Source: Brevundimonas mediterranea (GTDB taxonomy: Bacteria > Pseudomonadota > Alphaproteobacteria > Caulobacterales > Caulobacteraceae). Taken from it: a DNA stretch of 64,000 nucleotides. Location of the stretch: positions 248,001-312,000 of the forward strand of contig NZ_CP048751.1 in the NCBI RefSeq assembly GCF_011064825.1, given 5' to 3'. Positions 33,394 to 43,035 of this stretch are shown here, in pieces. Numbering within the stretch: the first letter of the stretch is position 1; the number at the start of each line of letters is the position of its first letter. The notes beneath the pieces are model-generated. The model did not search any database, was not told where the DNA came from, and worked only from the letters and a program-made list of their open reading frames with translations. The position numbers and the translations under genes were made by a program.

Positions 33394-35709
33394 ATGACCA
33401 ATTCATCCAAAAGGCCGCCCGCCGGCCTTCCCGACAAAGACACCCTCCTCGCCTTCCTGCGCGAGGCCGGATCGGCCGAGAAGACCGATATCGCCCGCCA
33501 CTTCGGCCTGAAGGGCGGCGACCGCCGCGCCCTGCGCGAAATGATCCGCGAACTCGAAGAAGAAGGAAAACTGGGCAAGCGCGGCCGCAAGGGCTTCTCC
33601 GAAGCCGGCGCCCTGCCCCCTGTCGGCGTCGCCGACGTGATCGAACGCGACGGCGACGGCGAACTTTACGTCCGTCTGGTCGAGGCCGGCGCCGACGCTC
33701 CGCGCGCCATACTGATGCCCGACAAGGGCAAGCCCGGCCCCGCGCCCGGACTGGGCGACCGCCTGCTGGTCAAGTTCCAGCGCGGCGGCGACGGCTGGGA
33801 AGCCCGGCTGATCAAGAAGCTGGACGTCGGCACGAACCGCGTCCTGGGCGTGATCCGCAAGTCGGCGCGCGAGACCCGCGTCGAGCCGGTCGACCGCCGC
33901 TCCAAGGACGTGCTGCTGGTGCCCCAGGCCCAGTCGGGTGATTTGCGCGACGGCGACCTGGTCCTGGCCGCCATCGAAAAGGGCGAGCAGAGGTTCGGTC
34001 CCAAGCGCGGCAAGATCCTGGAGCATATCGGCAAGGAGGACGATCCCCGCGCCGCCTCCCTGATCGCCATCTACGCCCATGGCGTCCCGACCGGCTTCTC
34101 CGAGGCCGTCGAGCGTGAGGCCGAGGATCAGGCCCTGCCGACGCTGAAGGGCCGCGAGGACCTGCGCGAGGTCCCCTTCATCACCATCGACCCCGCCGAT
34201 GCGCGTGACCACGACGACGCCGTCTACGCCGCCCGCGACGAGGATCCCAAGAACCCGAACGGCTGGATCGTCTGGGTCGCTATCGCCGACGTCGCCGCCT
34301 ATGTGCGGCCCGGAACCCATCTGGACCGCGAGGCGCGGGACAAGGGCAACTCGACCTATTTCCCCGACCGCGTCGAGCCGATGCTGCCCGAGGTGCTGTC
34401 GAACGGCCTGTGCAGCCTGAAGGAAGGCGAAAACCGCGCCTGCCTGGCGGTACGGATGGTGTTCGACAAGGACGGCCGAAAGACCGGCCACAAGTTCGTG
34501 CGCGGCCTGATGCGGTCGCACGCCAAACTGTCCTACGAACAGGCCCAGGCGGCCATCGACGGGCAACCGGACGACGCCACCGGCCCGATCATGGAGGCCA
34601 TCCTCTATCCGCTGTGGAACGCCTATCACGCCATGCTCAAGGGCCGGCTGAAGCGCAGCCCGCTGCAGATCGAATCGGCCGAGCGCCGCATCCGCATGGC
34701 TCCAGACGGCGGCATCGCCTCAATCGAAAAGCGCGCCTCTCTCGAGGCGCACCGGCTGATCGAGGAGATGATGATCCAGGCCAATGTCTGCGCCGCCGAG
34801 ACGTTGGAGCAGAAGAAGACGCCCCTGATCTACCGCGTCCACGACGCGCCCAGCCAGGAGAAGATCTTCAACCTGGCCGACTTCCTCTCGACCATCGGCA
34901 AGCCGTGGAACAAGGGCGAGCCGGGCACCACCAAACGGTTCAACAAGCTGCTGGACGAGACCCGCGACGGCGAATACGCCGATGTGGTCAACGAAGTGGT
35001 TCTGCGCACCCAGATGCAGGCCATCTATTCGCCCGACAACGTCGGCCACTTCGGCCTGAACCTGGATCGCTACGCCCACTTCACCTCGCCGATCCGGCGC
35101 TATTCCGACCTGATCGTCCACCGCGGCCTGATCCGGGCGCTGGGCTTCGGCAAGGACGGGCTGACGGATCGCGAGATCGCCGAACTGCCCGCCATAGCCG
35201 AGGGCGTGACCATGACCGAGCGCCGGTCGATGGCCGCCGAACGCGACGCCATGGACCGCTATATCGCCGCCTTCCTGGAGGACCGCGTCGGGGCCACCTT
35301 CACCGGGCGGATCACCGGCGTCACCCGCTTCGGCCTGTTCATCCGCCTGGACGAGACGGGCGCCGACGGCCTGGTCCCCGTCTCGACCCTGGGCAGCGAA
35401 TATTTCGCCCACGACGACCGCGCCCACGCCCTGGTCGGCGAACGCACCGGCAAGCGGTTCACCCTGGGCCGCAAGGTCGAGGTCAAGCTGATGGAAGCCA
35501 CCCCCGTCACCGGCGGCCTGGTGTTCGAGATGCTCAGCGAGCCGGAACCCCGCGACCCCAATGCTCCCGCCCCGCGCTACGGCATCCGAGGACGGGGCGG
35601 CGACGGCCCACCGATGCGCGGAAAGGGCCGGCCGGGCGGTCCCAAACCTCGCAACGGCTCCAAGCCGGCGGGCGGACTGAAGGGCGTCAGGAAGGGCAAG
35701 CGGAGGTGA
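33394..35709 (+). CDS. rnr: Ribonuclease R
   Basis: A 771-residue RNB-family 3'-5' exoribonuclease that degrades structured RNA. Order: winged-helix start (TDIARHFGLKGGDRRALREMI), cold-shock domains, RNB catalytic core with ITIDPADARDHDDAVYA (catalytic Asps), TYFPDRVEPMLPEVLSNGLC and HFTSPIRRYSDLIVHRGL, then S1 domain (GATFTGRITGVTRFGLFIRL) and a basic Gly/Lys tail (KPAGGLKGVRKGKRR). It starts with ATG 33394, just downstream of a promoter-like pair. Its stop overlaps the next gene (GTGA). Confidence 0.96.
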   Translation: MTNSSKRPPAGLPDKDTLLAFLREAGSAEKTDIARHFGLKGGDRRALREMIRELEEEGKLGKRGRKGFSEAGALPPVGVADVIERDGDGELYVRLVEAGADAPRAILMPDKGKPGPAPGLGDRLLVKFQRGGDGWEARLIKKLDVGTNRVLGVIRKSARETRVEPVDRRSKDVLLVPQAQSGDLRDGDLVLAAIEKGEQRFGPKRGKILEHIGKEDDPRAASLIAIYAHGVPTGFSEAVEREAEDQALPTLKGREDLREVPFITIDPADARDHDDAVYAARDEDPKNPNGWIVWVAIADVAAYVRPGTHLDREARDKGNSTYFPDRVEPMLPEVLSNGLCSLKEGENRACLAVRMVFDKDGRKTGHKFVRGLMRSHAKLSYEQAQAAIDGQPDDATGPIMEAILYPLWNAYHAMLKGRLKRSPLQIESAERRIRMAPDGGIASIEKRASLEAHRLIEEMMIQANVCAAETLEQKKTPLIYRVHDAPSQEKIFNLADFLSTIGKPWNKGEPGTTKRFNKLLDETRDGEYADVVNEVVLRTQMQAIYSPDNVGHFGLNLDRYAHFTSPIRRYSDLIVHRGLIRALGFGKDGLTDREIAELPAIAEGVTMTERRSMAAERDAMDRYIAAFLEDRVGATFTGRITGVTRFGLFIRLDETGADGLVPVSTLGSEYFAHDDRAHALVGERTGKRFTLGRKVEVKLMEATPVTGGLVFEMLSEPEPRDPNAPAPRYGIRGRGGDGPPMRGKGRPGGPKPRNGSKPAGGLKGVRKGKRR

Positions 35710-36419
35710 CCCCCTTCGACGCCGCACAGGACCTGACCGACGCCCCGCGCATCGGCGGCGCCCAGCGGCCCAAGGACGCGGCGACCCTGATCCTGACGCG
35801 GGGCGGGTCGCGGCCCGAGGTGCTGATGGGAAGACGGGCGCCAGGGCATGTCTTCATGGCGTCGAAGTGGGTGTTTCCCGGCGGGCGGATCGACCGGGCG
35901 GATTTCACCGCCGCCGCAACGGGCGATCTGACCTCCGACGTCGCCCGCAGGCTGGAGGCCGAGGTTCCCGCCCGCCGCGCGCGCGCCCTGGCCCTGACGG
36001 CGGTGCGCGAGACATTCGAGGAGACCGGCTTGATCCTGGGCCGCCCCGCGCCGCCCGCCAACACAGCGGGGCCGTGGCGCGAATATCGACAGGCGGGCGC
36101 CCTGCCCGACCTGTCGGTCCTGTCCTACATCGCGCGGGCCGTCACACCGCCCGGCCGCACACGCCGGTTCGACGCCCGTTTCTTCATGGCGCCGTCCGAG
36201 GCGCTTATGACGCCGGAACCCACCGCCGGATCGGGCGAACTGGACGAGATCGCCTGGCTGCCGCTGGAAGACGCCCGCGCCCTGGACCTGCCCGCCATCA
36301 CCCGCTTCGTGCTGGGCGAACTGGCCGAGCGCCTGGCCCAGGACCGCGCCAATCCTGACCGCCCCCTGCCCTTCGTCCGCATGGTGCGCGGCCGCCACGT
36401 CGTCGATCACAGGGACTGA
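35706..36419 (+). CDS. NUDIX hydrolase, larger form
   Basis: A 237-residue NUDIX protein. GTG 35706 overlaps the rnr stop (GTGA), so the pair is translationally coupled. Seen: ATLILTRGGSRPEVLMGRR, the inserted loop ASKWVFPGGRIDRADF, and the NUDIX helix LTAVRETFEETGLILG with the metal-binding Glu residues. This form with a 30-residue insert before the NUDIX helix resembles bacterial acyl-CoA/NUDT19-type members. The substrate is not established. Confidence 0.87.
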   Translation: MTPFDAAQDLTDAPRIGGAQRPKDAATLILTRGGSRPEVLMGRRAPGHVFMASKWVFPGGRIDRADFTAAATGDLTSDVARRLEAEVPARRARALALTAVRETFEETGLILGRPAPPANTAGPWREYRQAGALPDLSVLSYIARAVTPPGRTRRFDARFFMAPSEALMTPEPTAGSGELDEIAWLPLEDARALDLPAITRFVLGELAERLAQDRANPDRPLPFVRMVRGRHVVDHRD

Positions 36420-36421
36420 CC

Positions 36422-36829
36422 ATGCCCAGCGCCATAACCCTGCGCCTGACCACAGCCGACCCGGTCCCAGGCGTCGCCTACAGCCTGCAGGACAAGGCCA
36501 ACGCGCCGGTCGATCCCCGTATCGCTGACGATGGTCCGATCAGTTTCGACGTCCCCGTCACCCTGTCCGACGACGGGCGGCTGACGGGCCCCTTCGTGCG
36601 ACGCGAAGGACCGTCGCGACGCTTCGTCTATATCGCCATCGGCACATCGGCGGGACAGCACGGCGAATGGAGCCGGCGCGCCAAGATCGACGTCCACGAC
36701 ATTCCCGCCGACCTTCTGGCCCTGGCGCGCGACGGGCGCGTGCTGGAAGTCATCCTGCCCGGCCGGGCCCGCGACCGCGGCCCGGCTTGCGCCACCGTGC
36801 GGCGGCTCCAGCCCTGGCGCGCCGTCTGA
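36422..36829 (+). CDS. DUF5990 family protein
   Basis: A 135-residue cytoplasmic protein starting two bases after the NUDIX stop. Seen: ITLRLTTADPVPGVAYSLQD, LTGPFVRREGPSRRFVYIAI, AGQHGEWSRRAKIDVHDI and RDRGPACATVRRL. These match the DUF5990 pattern. No signal, membrane or catalytic motif is apparent. It is probably the last gene of the rnr operon. Function unknown. Confidence 0.75.
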   Translation: MPSAITLRLTTADPVPGVAYSLQDKANAPVDPRIADDGPISFDVPVTLSDDGRLTGPFVRREGPSRRFVYIAIGTSAGQHGEWSRRAKIDVHDIPADLLALARDGRVLEVILPGRARDRGPACATVRRLQPWRAV

Positions 36830-36830
36830 C

Positions 36831-37397
36831 CTATTCGGCGACCGGCTTCGTCAGGTCGAACTCGACGCGGAAATGCCGGTTCGGACGCCGCAGCTCATAG
36901 GCGAACATCCGGTCCGGATGGACCTCCATCGCCCAGACATTGGTGGTCGAGACCGCCGCGTCGTTGGCGTTGAACAGGGCGATCGATTCGGCGTCGACGG
37001 GGAATTCCTGCCGCTCGGCCGTGCCCGCCTCCGTCGTATCCCCGCCGTACCAGTGCAGCACGTCGGCCGCGCCGTCCTCATGCCGGTGATCGTGTTTCAG
37101 CCGCAGGCCCGTGTCCGTCTTCGTCACCACCCAGGTCCGCGGCCGATCCTCGCCCACGGCGAAGGGAATACGCACCTCTTCCGCCGAACAGTCGCGGACA
37201 TGCATGATCAACCGTTGGCTGGCGAAGGCGGCGTCGGCTGCGTCGGTCGTGACGACCCGTCCTTCGAATCTCTGGCCGCACAGGGCGTTGAACCGCGCCA
37301 GGAAGGCGTCCTGCTCTGGCGTGGAAAAGGCGGACGCCGCGCCTGCGAAAGGCGCGGAAACAACAGCCAGGGCGGCGATGAAGGATGCGATTTTCAT
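36831..37397 (-). CDS. Secreted protein of unknown function
   Basis: A 188-residue protein with a signal peptide (MKIASFIAALAVVSAPFAGAASA then FSTPEQ). The mature part has one Cys pair (FNALCGQRFEGRV and HVRDCSAEEVRIP) and a conserved-looking HRHEDGAADVLHWYGGDTTEAG tract (length limited here). It is probably periplasmic. No family recognised. It is convergent with the DUF5990 gene and divergent from rpmG. Confidence 0.7.
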   Translation of the reverse strand: MKIASFIAALAVVSAPFAGAASAFSTPEQDAFLARFNALCGQRFEGRVVTTDAADAAFASQRLIMHVRDCSAEEVRIPFAVGEDRPRTWVVTKTDTGLRLKHDHRHEDGAADVLHWYGGDTTEAGTAERQEFPVDAESIALFNANDAAVSTTNVWAMEVHPDRMFAYELRRPNRHFRVEFDLTKPVAE

Positions 37398-37447
37398 GCG
37401 ACGACATTATATGTGCGCCGCGTCGCATCAACGTGGCATCGCGCCCG

Positions 37448-37475
37448 TTGACTTTGGGGCGCGGCTGAGTATGTT
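37448..37475 (+). promoter_or_regulatory. Candidate rpmG promoter
   Basis: TTGACT (37448-37453), 16-base spacer, TATGTT (37470-37475), about 50 bases before the rpmG ATG. A reasonable sigma-70-type pair. Confidence 0.5.
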
Positions 37476-37523
37476 CCGCGCCTCTTATTTTAAGCGGCTT
37501 TCGCCGTCGCAGAGGTAATTCCG

Positions 37524-37691
37524 ATGGCCAAACCGGCTTCCATCAAGATCCGCCTGAACTCCACGGCCGACACCGGCTTCTTCTACGTCACCAAGAAGAA
37601 CGCCCGCACCATGACCGAAAAAATGGTCGTCAAGAAGTACGACCCGGTCGTGCGCAAGCACGTCGACTTCAAGGAAGGCAAGATCAAGTAA
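37524..37691 (+). CDS. rpmG: 50S ribosomal protein L33
   Basis: A 55-residue ribosomal protein missed by length-filtered ORF searches. ATG 37524 is preceded by AGAGGTAA. Sequence: [20 protein letters not shown], then [21 protein letters not shown] and ending [11 protein letters not shown] (each shortened to key parts). It lacks the CxxC pairs of the zinc-binding C+ form, so it is the zinc-free paralogue type. A strong terminator follows at 37753. Confidence 0.96.
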   Translation: MAKPASIKIRLNSTADTGFFYVTKKNARTMTEKMVVKKYDPVVRKHVDFKEGKIK

Positions 37692-37752
37692 GGGCTCAAG
37701 GCCCGGCGACCCTCGCACGATCCGAGGGCGCCTTGATCTGAGACTGAAAATG

Positions 37753-37783
37753 AAACGCCCGGCGGGTCATCCGCCGGGCGTTT
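37753..37783. terminator. Bidirectional terminator between rpmG and pleD
   Basis: AAACGCCCGGCGG (37753-37765), GTCAT loop, CCGCCGGGCGTTT (37771-37783), followed by T. It serves rpmG on the plus strand and, with its A-rich 5' side, pleD on the minus strand. A weaker CCCTCG/CGAGGG hairpin lies just upstream at 37710-37728. Confidence 0.88.
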
Positions 37784-37835
37784 TCAGTTGCTTGTCGTTC
37801 TTCTCGACATCGTCTGACAACGGAGACAAGCGACG

Positions 37836-39197
37836 TCAGGCCGCCTTGGCGATGACCTTGTTCCGGCCGCCCGCCTTGGCCTCATACACCCCTTCGTCGG
37901 CGCGTTTCAGCAGGGCTTCGGGCGTATCGCCGGCGCCGGTCGTGGCGGCGACCCCGATCGAGATGGTGATAGTCAGCAGTTCCTTGCCGCCCATGACCCG
38001 GAAGGGCGCGGAGGCGATGTCCCGGCGAATCCGTTCCGCAACGATCCGCGCGTCTTCCAGACTGGCGCCCGGCATGACCACCACGAATTCTTCGCCGCCC
38101 ATCCGGCACGGCACGTCCACGGCGCGGACATTGGTGGCCAGTCGCACGGCGAACTCGGCCAGAACCTCGTCGCCGGCGTCATGACCGAAGCCGTCGTTGA
38201 CGGATTTGAAGTGGTCGATGTCCAGCACCAGCACCGCCACCGTCGCGCCCCCATGCGCGGCCCGCCCGACCAGGGCCCGCAACTGCCCGGTCATGTAGCG
38301 ACGGTTATGCAGACCGGTCAGGGCGTCGGTGACGGCCATCTCCAGGCTGCTGTCCAGTTTCTGACGCAGGAAATCGGTGTAGCGTTTGCGGCGGATCTGG
38401 GTTCGCGCACGCGCCGAAAGCTCCTCGGGATCGATCGGGCGCGGCAGGATGTCGGTGGCGCCCAGTTCCAGCGCCTTGACCATGCGCGGCCGTTCCTTCG
38501 GCTCGACAATGGCCAGGATCGGAGCGCGACGCGCATCGCCCGACTTGGCCAGGGCCACGACCCGCAGCCCGTCGAAGCTTTCGGCGGAGACATTGACGAT
38601 GATCAGGTCCAGCGGACCCTTGGCGGTCGCCAAGGCGGCCTCCGGATCGGACTCTATGGAGACGCGGTGCTCGCGTCCCAGTTCGGCGGCGATCGTCTGG
38701 GCCTGGCTCGCATCGTCGTCGATGATCAGGACCCGGCCGCCCTCGCTGCGCAACCGCGCGGCCCCCTCGCCGTCCACGCCCATGCGCCGGCTGCTTTCCT
38801 CGCGCTCGCGCAGTTCGTCCATCACCTGCTTCAGCCGCGTCAGCGACTTGACGCGCGCGAACAGGACCACGTCGTCGATCGGCTTGGTCAGGAAGTCGTC
38901 GGCCCCCGCCTCAAGCCCTCGGATACGATCCTCGCGTCCGTCCAGCGCGGTCACCAGCACCACCGGTATGTGCCGCGTCTCGGCCCGCGCCTTCAGCCGC
39001 CGACAGGTCTCGAACCCGTCCATGCCGGGCATCATCACATCCAGCAGGATCATGTCCGGCTGATGCTCCGTCGCCAGATCCAGCGCGGTCGCCCCGTCGT
39101 TGCAGGTCAGGACGTCGTAATATTCGATGGTGAGCTTGGCCTCGAGCAGACGGACGTTCACGTCCACGTCGTCGACCACCAGAATCCGCGCGCTCAT
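37836..39197 (-). CDS. pleD: Response regulator PleD, diguanylate cyclase
   Basis: A 453-residue REC-REC-GGDEF protein, length as in Caulobacter PleD. First [22 protein letters not shown] and [14 protein letters not shown] (phospho-Asp). Second REC (about 155-275) lacks the full acidic pocket and acts as adaptor in PleD. GGDEF domain: [30 protein letters not shown] and active-site [12 protein letters not shown]. The inhibitory RxxD-type site is near RMGGEEF upstream residues (not verified). It makes cyclic di-GMP for stalk/swarmer development. Its ATG overlaps the divK stop. Confidence 0.95.
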   Translation of the reverse strand: MSARILVVDDVDVNVRLLEAKLTIEYYDVLTCNDGATALDLATEHQPDMILLDVMMPGMDGFETCRRLKARAETRHIPVVLVTALDGREDRIRGLEAGADDFLTKPIDDVVLFARVKSLTRLKQVMDELREREESSRRMGVDGEGAARLRSEGGRVLIIDDDASQAQTIAAELGREHRVSIESDPEAALATAKGPLDLIIVNVSAESFDGLRVVALAKSGDARRAPILAIVEPKERPRMVKALELGATDILPRPIDPEELSARARTQIRRKRYTDFLRQKLDSSLEMAVTDALTGLHNRRYMTGQLRALVGRAAHGGATVAVLVLDIDHFKSVNDGFGHDAGDEVLAEFAVRLATNVRAVDVPCRMGGEEFVVVMPGASLEDARIVAERIRRDIASAPFRVMGGKELLTITISIGVAATTGAGDTPEALLKRADEGVYEAKAGGRNKVIAKAA

Positions 39198-39559
39198 CCC
39201 AGATGCTGCCGGATGGTTTCGAGGAAATGCATGACGGAGATCGGCTTGGAGATATAGGCCTCGCACCCGCCCTGGCGGATGCGTTCCTCGTCGCCCTTCA
39301 TGGCGAAGGCCGTAACGGCGATCACCGGGATATGGTTCAACTCCTCGTCGTCCTTCAGCCATTTGGTGACTTCGAGACCGGAGATTTCAGGCAGCTGAAT
39401 ATCCATCAGGATCAGGTCCGGATGATGCGCGCGCGCGAGAGCCAGAGCCTGCAGTCCCTCACGGGTCTGCAGGGTCTCGTAGCCCTGGGAATCGAGCAGA
39501 TCATGAAAAAGCTTCATGTTCAGCTCGTTATCCTCGACGATGAGGACTTTCTTGGACAT
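39194..39559 (-). CDS. divK: Single-domain response regulator DivK
   Basis: A 121-residue receiver domain with no output domain: [36 protein letters not shown] with the phospho-Asp, [15 protein letters not shown] (Thr/Ala switch) and [15 protein letters not shown] with the conserved Lys. Nearly identical in pattern to Caulobacter DivK, which relays PleC/DivJ signals to DivL-CckA. Start ATG 39559 is preceded by another ATG (39562). Its TGA overlaps the pleD ATG, reproducing the divK-pleD operon. Confidence 0.95.
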   Translation of the reverse strand: MSKKVLIVEDNELNMKLFHDLLDSQGYETLQTREGLQALALARAHHPDLILMDIQLPEISGLEVTKWLKDDEELNHIPVIAVTAFAMKGDEERIRQGGCEAYISKPISVMHFLETIRQHLG

Positions 39560-39671
39560 CATCACCTGACCTGCGGGGCCCCTCACAACGGGGCGCCTCG
39601 TGCGGTGGAATAGTGGGCGCCCAGTCTTAAGTTGGGGTGAAGCCAAGGTTACGGAGACCTTAAGCGTGGCC

Positions 39672-40934
39672 ATGAAGGCCGTCTGCCGCGACTGCCTGTG
39701 GACCGGCGCCGACCCCGCCGGACCGCCGGACCGACGCTGCCCGTCGTGCGGCTCCCGTCGCCTCGTCGCCGATCCGGAACTGAACCAGTTGTCCATCGCC
39801 CACATGGACTGCGACGCCTTCTACGCCTCGGTGGAGAAGCGTGATCGGCCCGAACTGCGCGACAAGCCGGTCATCGTCGGCGGGGGCAAGCGCGGCGTGG
39901 TGTCCACCGCCTGCTATGTCGCGCGCCAGTACGGCGTCGGCAGCGCCATGCCGATGTTCAAGGCGCTGAAGGCCTGTCCAGAGGCCGTGGTGATCAAGCC
40001 GAACTTCGCCAAATACGTCTTCGAATCGGAACGCATCCTCGGCGCCCTGGGCCGGCTGACGCCCCTGATCCAGCCGCTGTCGCTGGACGAGGCCTGGGTG
40101 GACCTTTCGGGGACCGAGCGGCTGAACGGCGGTCCGCCCGCCTTCCAGCTGATTCGCTTCCAGAAACAGATCGAGGAAGAAACCGGCCTGACGGTCTCCA
40201 TCGGCTTGGCCCCCAACCGCTTCCTGGCGAAGATGGCGTCGGAGATGGACAAGCCGCGGGGCTTCTCCGTCGTCGGCGCCGCCAACGCCCAGGCTCTTCT
40301 GGCGCCGCGCCCCGTCACCGCCCTGCCCGGCGTCGGCCCGGTGTTCGGCAAGGCGCTGCGCAGCGACGGCTACGCCACCATCGGCGACCTGGCGAAGGCG
40401 GACCTCCGTGACCTGGTCAAGCGCTACGGCGAATCGGGCCTACGCCTGCATGATCTGGCCCACGCCCGCGACGCCCGCGCCGTGAACCCCGAGCGCGACC
40501 GCAAGGGCATGAGCGCCGAAACGACCTTCAACGAAGACCTGAGCTCTCAGGAGGCGCTGGAGGCCGAGCTCTGGCCCCTGTGCGAGAAACTGGCGTCCAA
40601 GGCCCGGCGCGACGGCGTCGCCAGCCGCGTTCTGGTGCTGAAACTGCGGCGCAGCGATTTCAAGATCATCACCCGCCGCGTCAGCCTGGCCGACCCGATC
40701 CAGACCGCCCGCGCCCTGTTCGCCGCCGGCCGCGACCTGCTGAAGCCGGAACTGGGTCCGCCCTACCGGCTGATCGGCATCGGCATGGCCGACATCCAGG
40801 ACGCCGACGACGCCCCCGCCGGCCTGTTCCAGACCCCCGAGACCCGCGCCCTGAAAACGGAACGCGCCATCGACGCCCTGCGCGAAAAATTCGGCAAGGA
40901 CGCCGTGGTGGCGGGGCGGGCGTTGAAGCCCTAG
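39672..40934 (+). CDS. dinB: DNA polymerase IV (DinB) with N-terminal Cys4 finger
   Basis: A 420-residue Y-family polymerase for translesion synthesis. The N terminus has CRDC and CPSC, a Cys4 zinc-ribbon-like finger seen in Caulobacterales DinB. Palm/finger motifs: [19 protein letters not shown] (catalytic Asp), [13 protein letters not shown] (second Asp/Glu pair), and the little-finger region [12 protein letters not shown] 39672 is used; GTG 39666 two codons upstream has a better spacing to GGAGA. The stop is nine bases before pncB. Confidence 0.93.
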   Translation: MKAVCRDCLWTGADPAGPPDRRCPSCGSRRLVADPELNQLSIAHMDCDAFYASVEKRDRPELRDKPVIVGGGKRGVVSTACYVARQYGVGSAMPMFKALKACPEAVVIKPNFAKYVFESERILGALGRLTPLIQPLSLDEAWVDLSGTERLNGGPPAFQLIRFQKQIEEETGLTVSIGLAPNRFLAKMASEMDKPRGFSVVGAANAQALLAPRPVTALPGVGPVFGKALRSDGYATIGDLAKADLRDLVKRYGESGLRLHDLAHARDARAVNPERDRKGMSAETTFNEDLSSQEALEAELWPLCEKLASKARRDGVASRVLVLKLRRSDFKIITRRVSLADPIQTARALFAAGRDLLKPELGPPYRLIGIGMADIQDADDAPAGLFQTPETRALKTERAIDALREKFGKDAVVAGRALKP

Positions 40935-40942
40935 GAAGCGGC

Positions 40943-42238
40943 ATGGATCTCGCCAAACGCGCCTACGACCACGGCTTCCGCCTGGACCCCATCGTCCGCA
41001 GCCTGCTGGACACCGACTTCTACAAGCTGCTGATGCTGCAGATGATCTGGCGCGAGCATCGCGACACGCCGGTCGTCTTCCAGGTCATAAACCGCACCCG
41101 GTCCGTCCGCCTGGCCGACGAAATCGACATTGGCGCCCTGCGCGAACAACTGGATCACGCCCGCACCCTGGGCTTCACCAACAAGGAACTGGTCTGGCTG
41201 GCGGGCAACAGCTTCTATGGCGTGAAGCAAATCTTCTCGCCCGACTTCATCGGCTGGCTGACCGACTATCGCCTGCCCGACTACGACCTGTCGGTTCAGG
41301 ACGGCCAGTATGTCCTGACCTTCGCGGGCGCTTGGGCCGAGGTGACGCTGTGGGAGATTCCGGCCCTGGCGATCCTGAACGAACTGCGCTGCCGCGTTGG
41401 TCTGCGGCGGCTGGGCCGGTTCGAGATGGACGTCCTCTACTCCCGCGCCAAGACCCGGCTCTGGTCCAAGGTCGAGCGGTTGCGGCGCTTGCCCGATCTG
41501 GCCCTGTCCGACTTCGGCACCCGCCGTCGCCACGGTTTCCTGTGGCAGCGCTGGTGCATACAGGCGCTCAAGGAGGGGCTGGGCCAGGCCTTCATCGGCA
41601 CCTCCAATGTGCTTCACGCCATGGAGAACGATCTTGAGGCCATCGGCACGAACGGCCACGAACTGCCGATGGTCCTGGCCGCCCTGGCGCCCGACGACGC
41701 GGCCCTGGCCCGGACCCCCTATGCGGTGCTGGACGAGTGGCGCAGACATTACGGCGGCAATCTGCTGGTCGTCCTGCCCGACGCCTTCGGCACCGAGGCC
41801 TTTCTGGACCAGGCGCCCGACTGGGTCGCCGACTGGACCGGCTTCCGTCCCGATTCAGCCCCGCCCATCGCCGCGGGCGAACGGCTGATCGACTGGTGGC
41901 GCGCCCACGGCCGCGATCCGAAGGAGAAGCTGCTGATCTTCTCGGACGGCATGGACATCGACGGCATCGAAGCCGCCCACGCCCATTTCCACGGCCGCGT
42001 CCGCCTCAGCTTCGGCTGGGGCACCAATCTGACCAATGACTTCCGCGACTGTTCGCCGGCCTTCGCGCCCGAGCTGGAGCCCATCTCCCTGGTCTGCAAG
42101 GTGGCGGAGGCCGGCGGCCGGCCGGCGGTCAAACTGTCGGACAACCCGGAAAAGGCCGTCGGCGATCCGGCCGAGATCGAACGCTATCGCCGCGTCTTCG
42201 GCGTGCGCGGCCTGACGGCCCAGCCCGTCGTCGTCTGA
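40943..42238 (+). CDS. pncB: Nicotinate phosphoribosyltransferase
   Basis: A 431-residue NAD-salvage enzyme that joins nicotinate to PRPP. Seen: [16 protein letters not shown] at the N terminus, [25 protein letters not shown], the catalytic His/PRPP loop near GTNGHELPM, and [14 protein letters not shown] plus [12 protein letters not shown]. Length normal. ATG 40943 has GGAAG four bases upstream. It follows dinB by eight bases on the same strand. The enzyme sits in the cytoplasm. Confidence 0.95.
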   Translation: MDLAKRAYDHGFRLDPIVRSLLDTDFYKLLMLQMIWREHRDTPVVFQVINRTRSVRLADEIDIGALREQLDHARTLGFTNKELVWLAGNSFYGVKQIFSPDFIGWLTDYRLPDYDLSVQDGQYVLTFAGAWAEVTLWEIPALAILNELRCRVGLRRLGRFEMDVLYSRAKTRLWSKVERLRRLPDLALSDFGTRRRHGFLWQRWCIQALKEGLGQAFIGTSNVLHAMENDLEAIGTNGHELPMVLAALAPDDAALARTPYAVLDEWRRHYGGNLLVVLPDAFGTEAFLDQAPDWVADWTGFRPDSAPPIAAGERLIDWWRAHGRDPKEKLLIFSDGMDIDGIEAAHAHFHGRVRLSFGWGTNLTNDFRDCSPAFAPELEPISLVCKVAEAGGRPAVKLSDNPEKAVGDPAEIERYRRVFGVRGLTAQPVVV

Positions 42239-42275
42239 AACCCGGCCTTAAGCCCCTTTCGGCCATAAGGGCGGG

Positions 42276-43016
42276 ATGAACGCCTTCATCGACAAGATGC
42301 GCCGCCGCGCCGGCCGTTACCTCGACGTCCGCGCGGAGATGATCCAGCCCGCGCGCGGCGTCCTCAGCCTGTCGTTCGACGACATCCCCGCCTCGGCCTG
42401 GCTCGAGGCCGGGCCGATCCTGGCCGAGCATGGCGTCAAGGCCACCTATTATGTCTGCGGCGGCCTGTCGGGCGGTCGCAATCTGGACCTGCCGCAGTTC
42501 GAGACCGAACACCTCCAGGCCCTGCACGAGGCCGGGCACGAGGTCGGCTGCCATACCTATGAACACGTCTCGACCCTGACCCTGTCGCCCGCCGAACTGG
42601 ACGCCAGCCTGGCCCGAAACGCCGCCTGGGTGTCGGAACGTCTGGACGACTATCAGATGCTCAGCTTCGCCTATCCGTTCGGCGATTGCGCCCTTGGGGC
42701 CAAGCCGGTGATCGACCGCCGCTTCCTTTGCGGCCGCGGCGTGCGCGACGGGATCAACGCCGGCCGCGTGGACCGCAATCTGTTGCAGGCTGTCGGGCTG
42801 GAGAGCCGCCGCCTGCCCGGCTATGATCTGGAACAGATGGTCGCAGACACGGCGGCGTCTAGGGGCTGGCTGATCGCCTACGGCCATGACGTCAGCGACG
42901 CTCCCACCCCCTACGGCTGCCGCCCTGAGGATATCGACCGGTTGATCCGCCTGGCCAAAGCGGCCGGTCTGGACATACAGCCGGTCGCGGCGGCGTGGGC
43001 GATGGCGGCCTATTAG
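42276..43016 (+). CDS. Polysaccharide deacetylase family (NodB-domain) protein
   Basis: A 246-residue NodB-fold protein without signal peptide. Seen: GVLSLSFDDIPASAWLEAGP (metal Asp region TFDD-like), the HEVGCHTYEHVSTLTLSPAE motif with the H-x3-H zinc pair, and SFAYPFGD followed by Arg/Cys-rich loops. It would remove N- or O-acetyl groups from a carbohydrate. The cytoplasmic location suggests an intracellular precursor as substrate, unlike secreted deacetylases. It starts 37 bases after pncB. Confidence 0.87.
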   Translation: MNAFIDKMRRRAGRYLDVRAEMIQPARGVLSLSFDDIPASAWLEAGPILAEHGVKATYYVCGGLSGGRNLDLPQFETEHLQALHEAGHEVGCHTYEHVSTLTLSPAELDASLARNAAWVSERLDDYQMLSFAYPFGDCALGAKPVIDRRFLCGRGVRDGINAGRVDRNLLQAVGLESRRLPGYDLEQMVADTAASRGWLIAYGHDVSDAPTPYGCRPEDIDRLIRLAKAAGLDIQPVAAAWAMAAY

Positions 43017-43035
43017 CCACCGCCGTCACTTGCGC

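Noticed and set aside
37710..37728. CCCTCG/CGAGGG hairpin as the rpmG terminator
   Set aside because: Short stem without T-run; the stronger hairpin at 37753-37783 is a better terminator.
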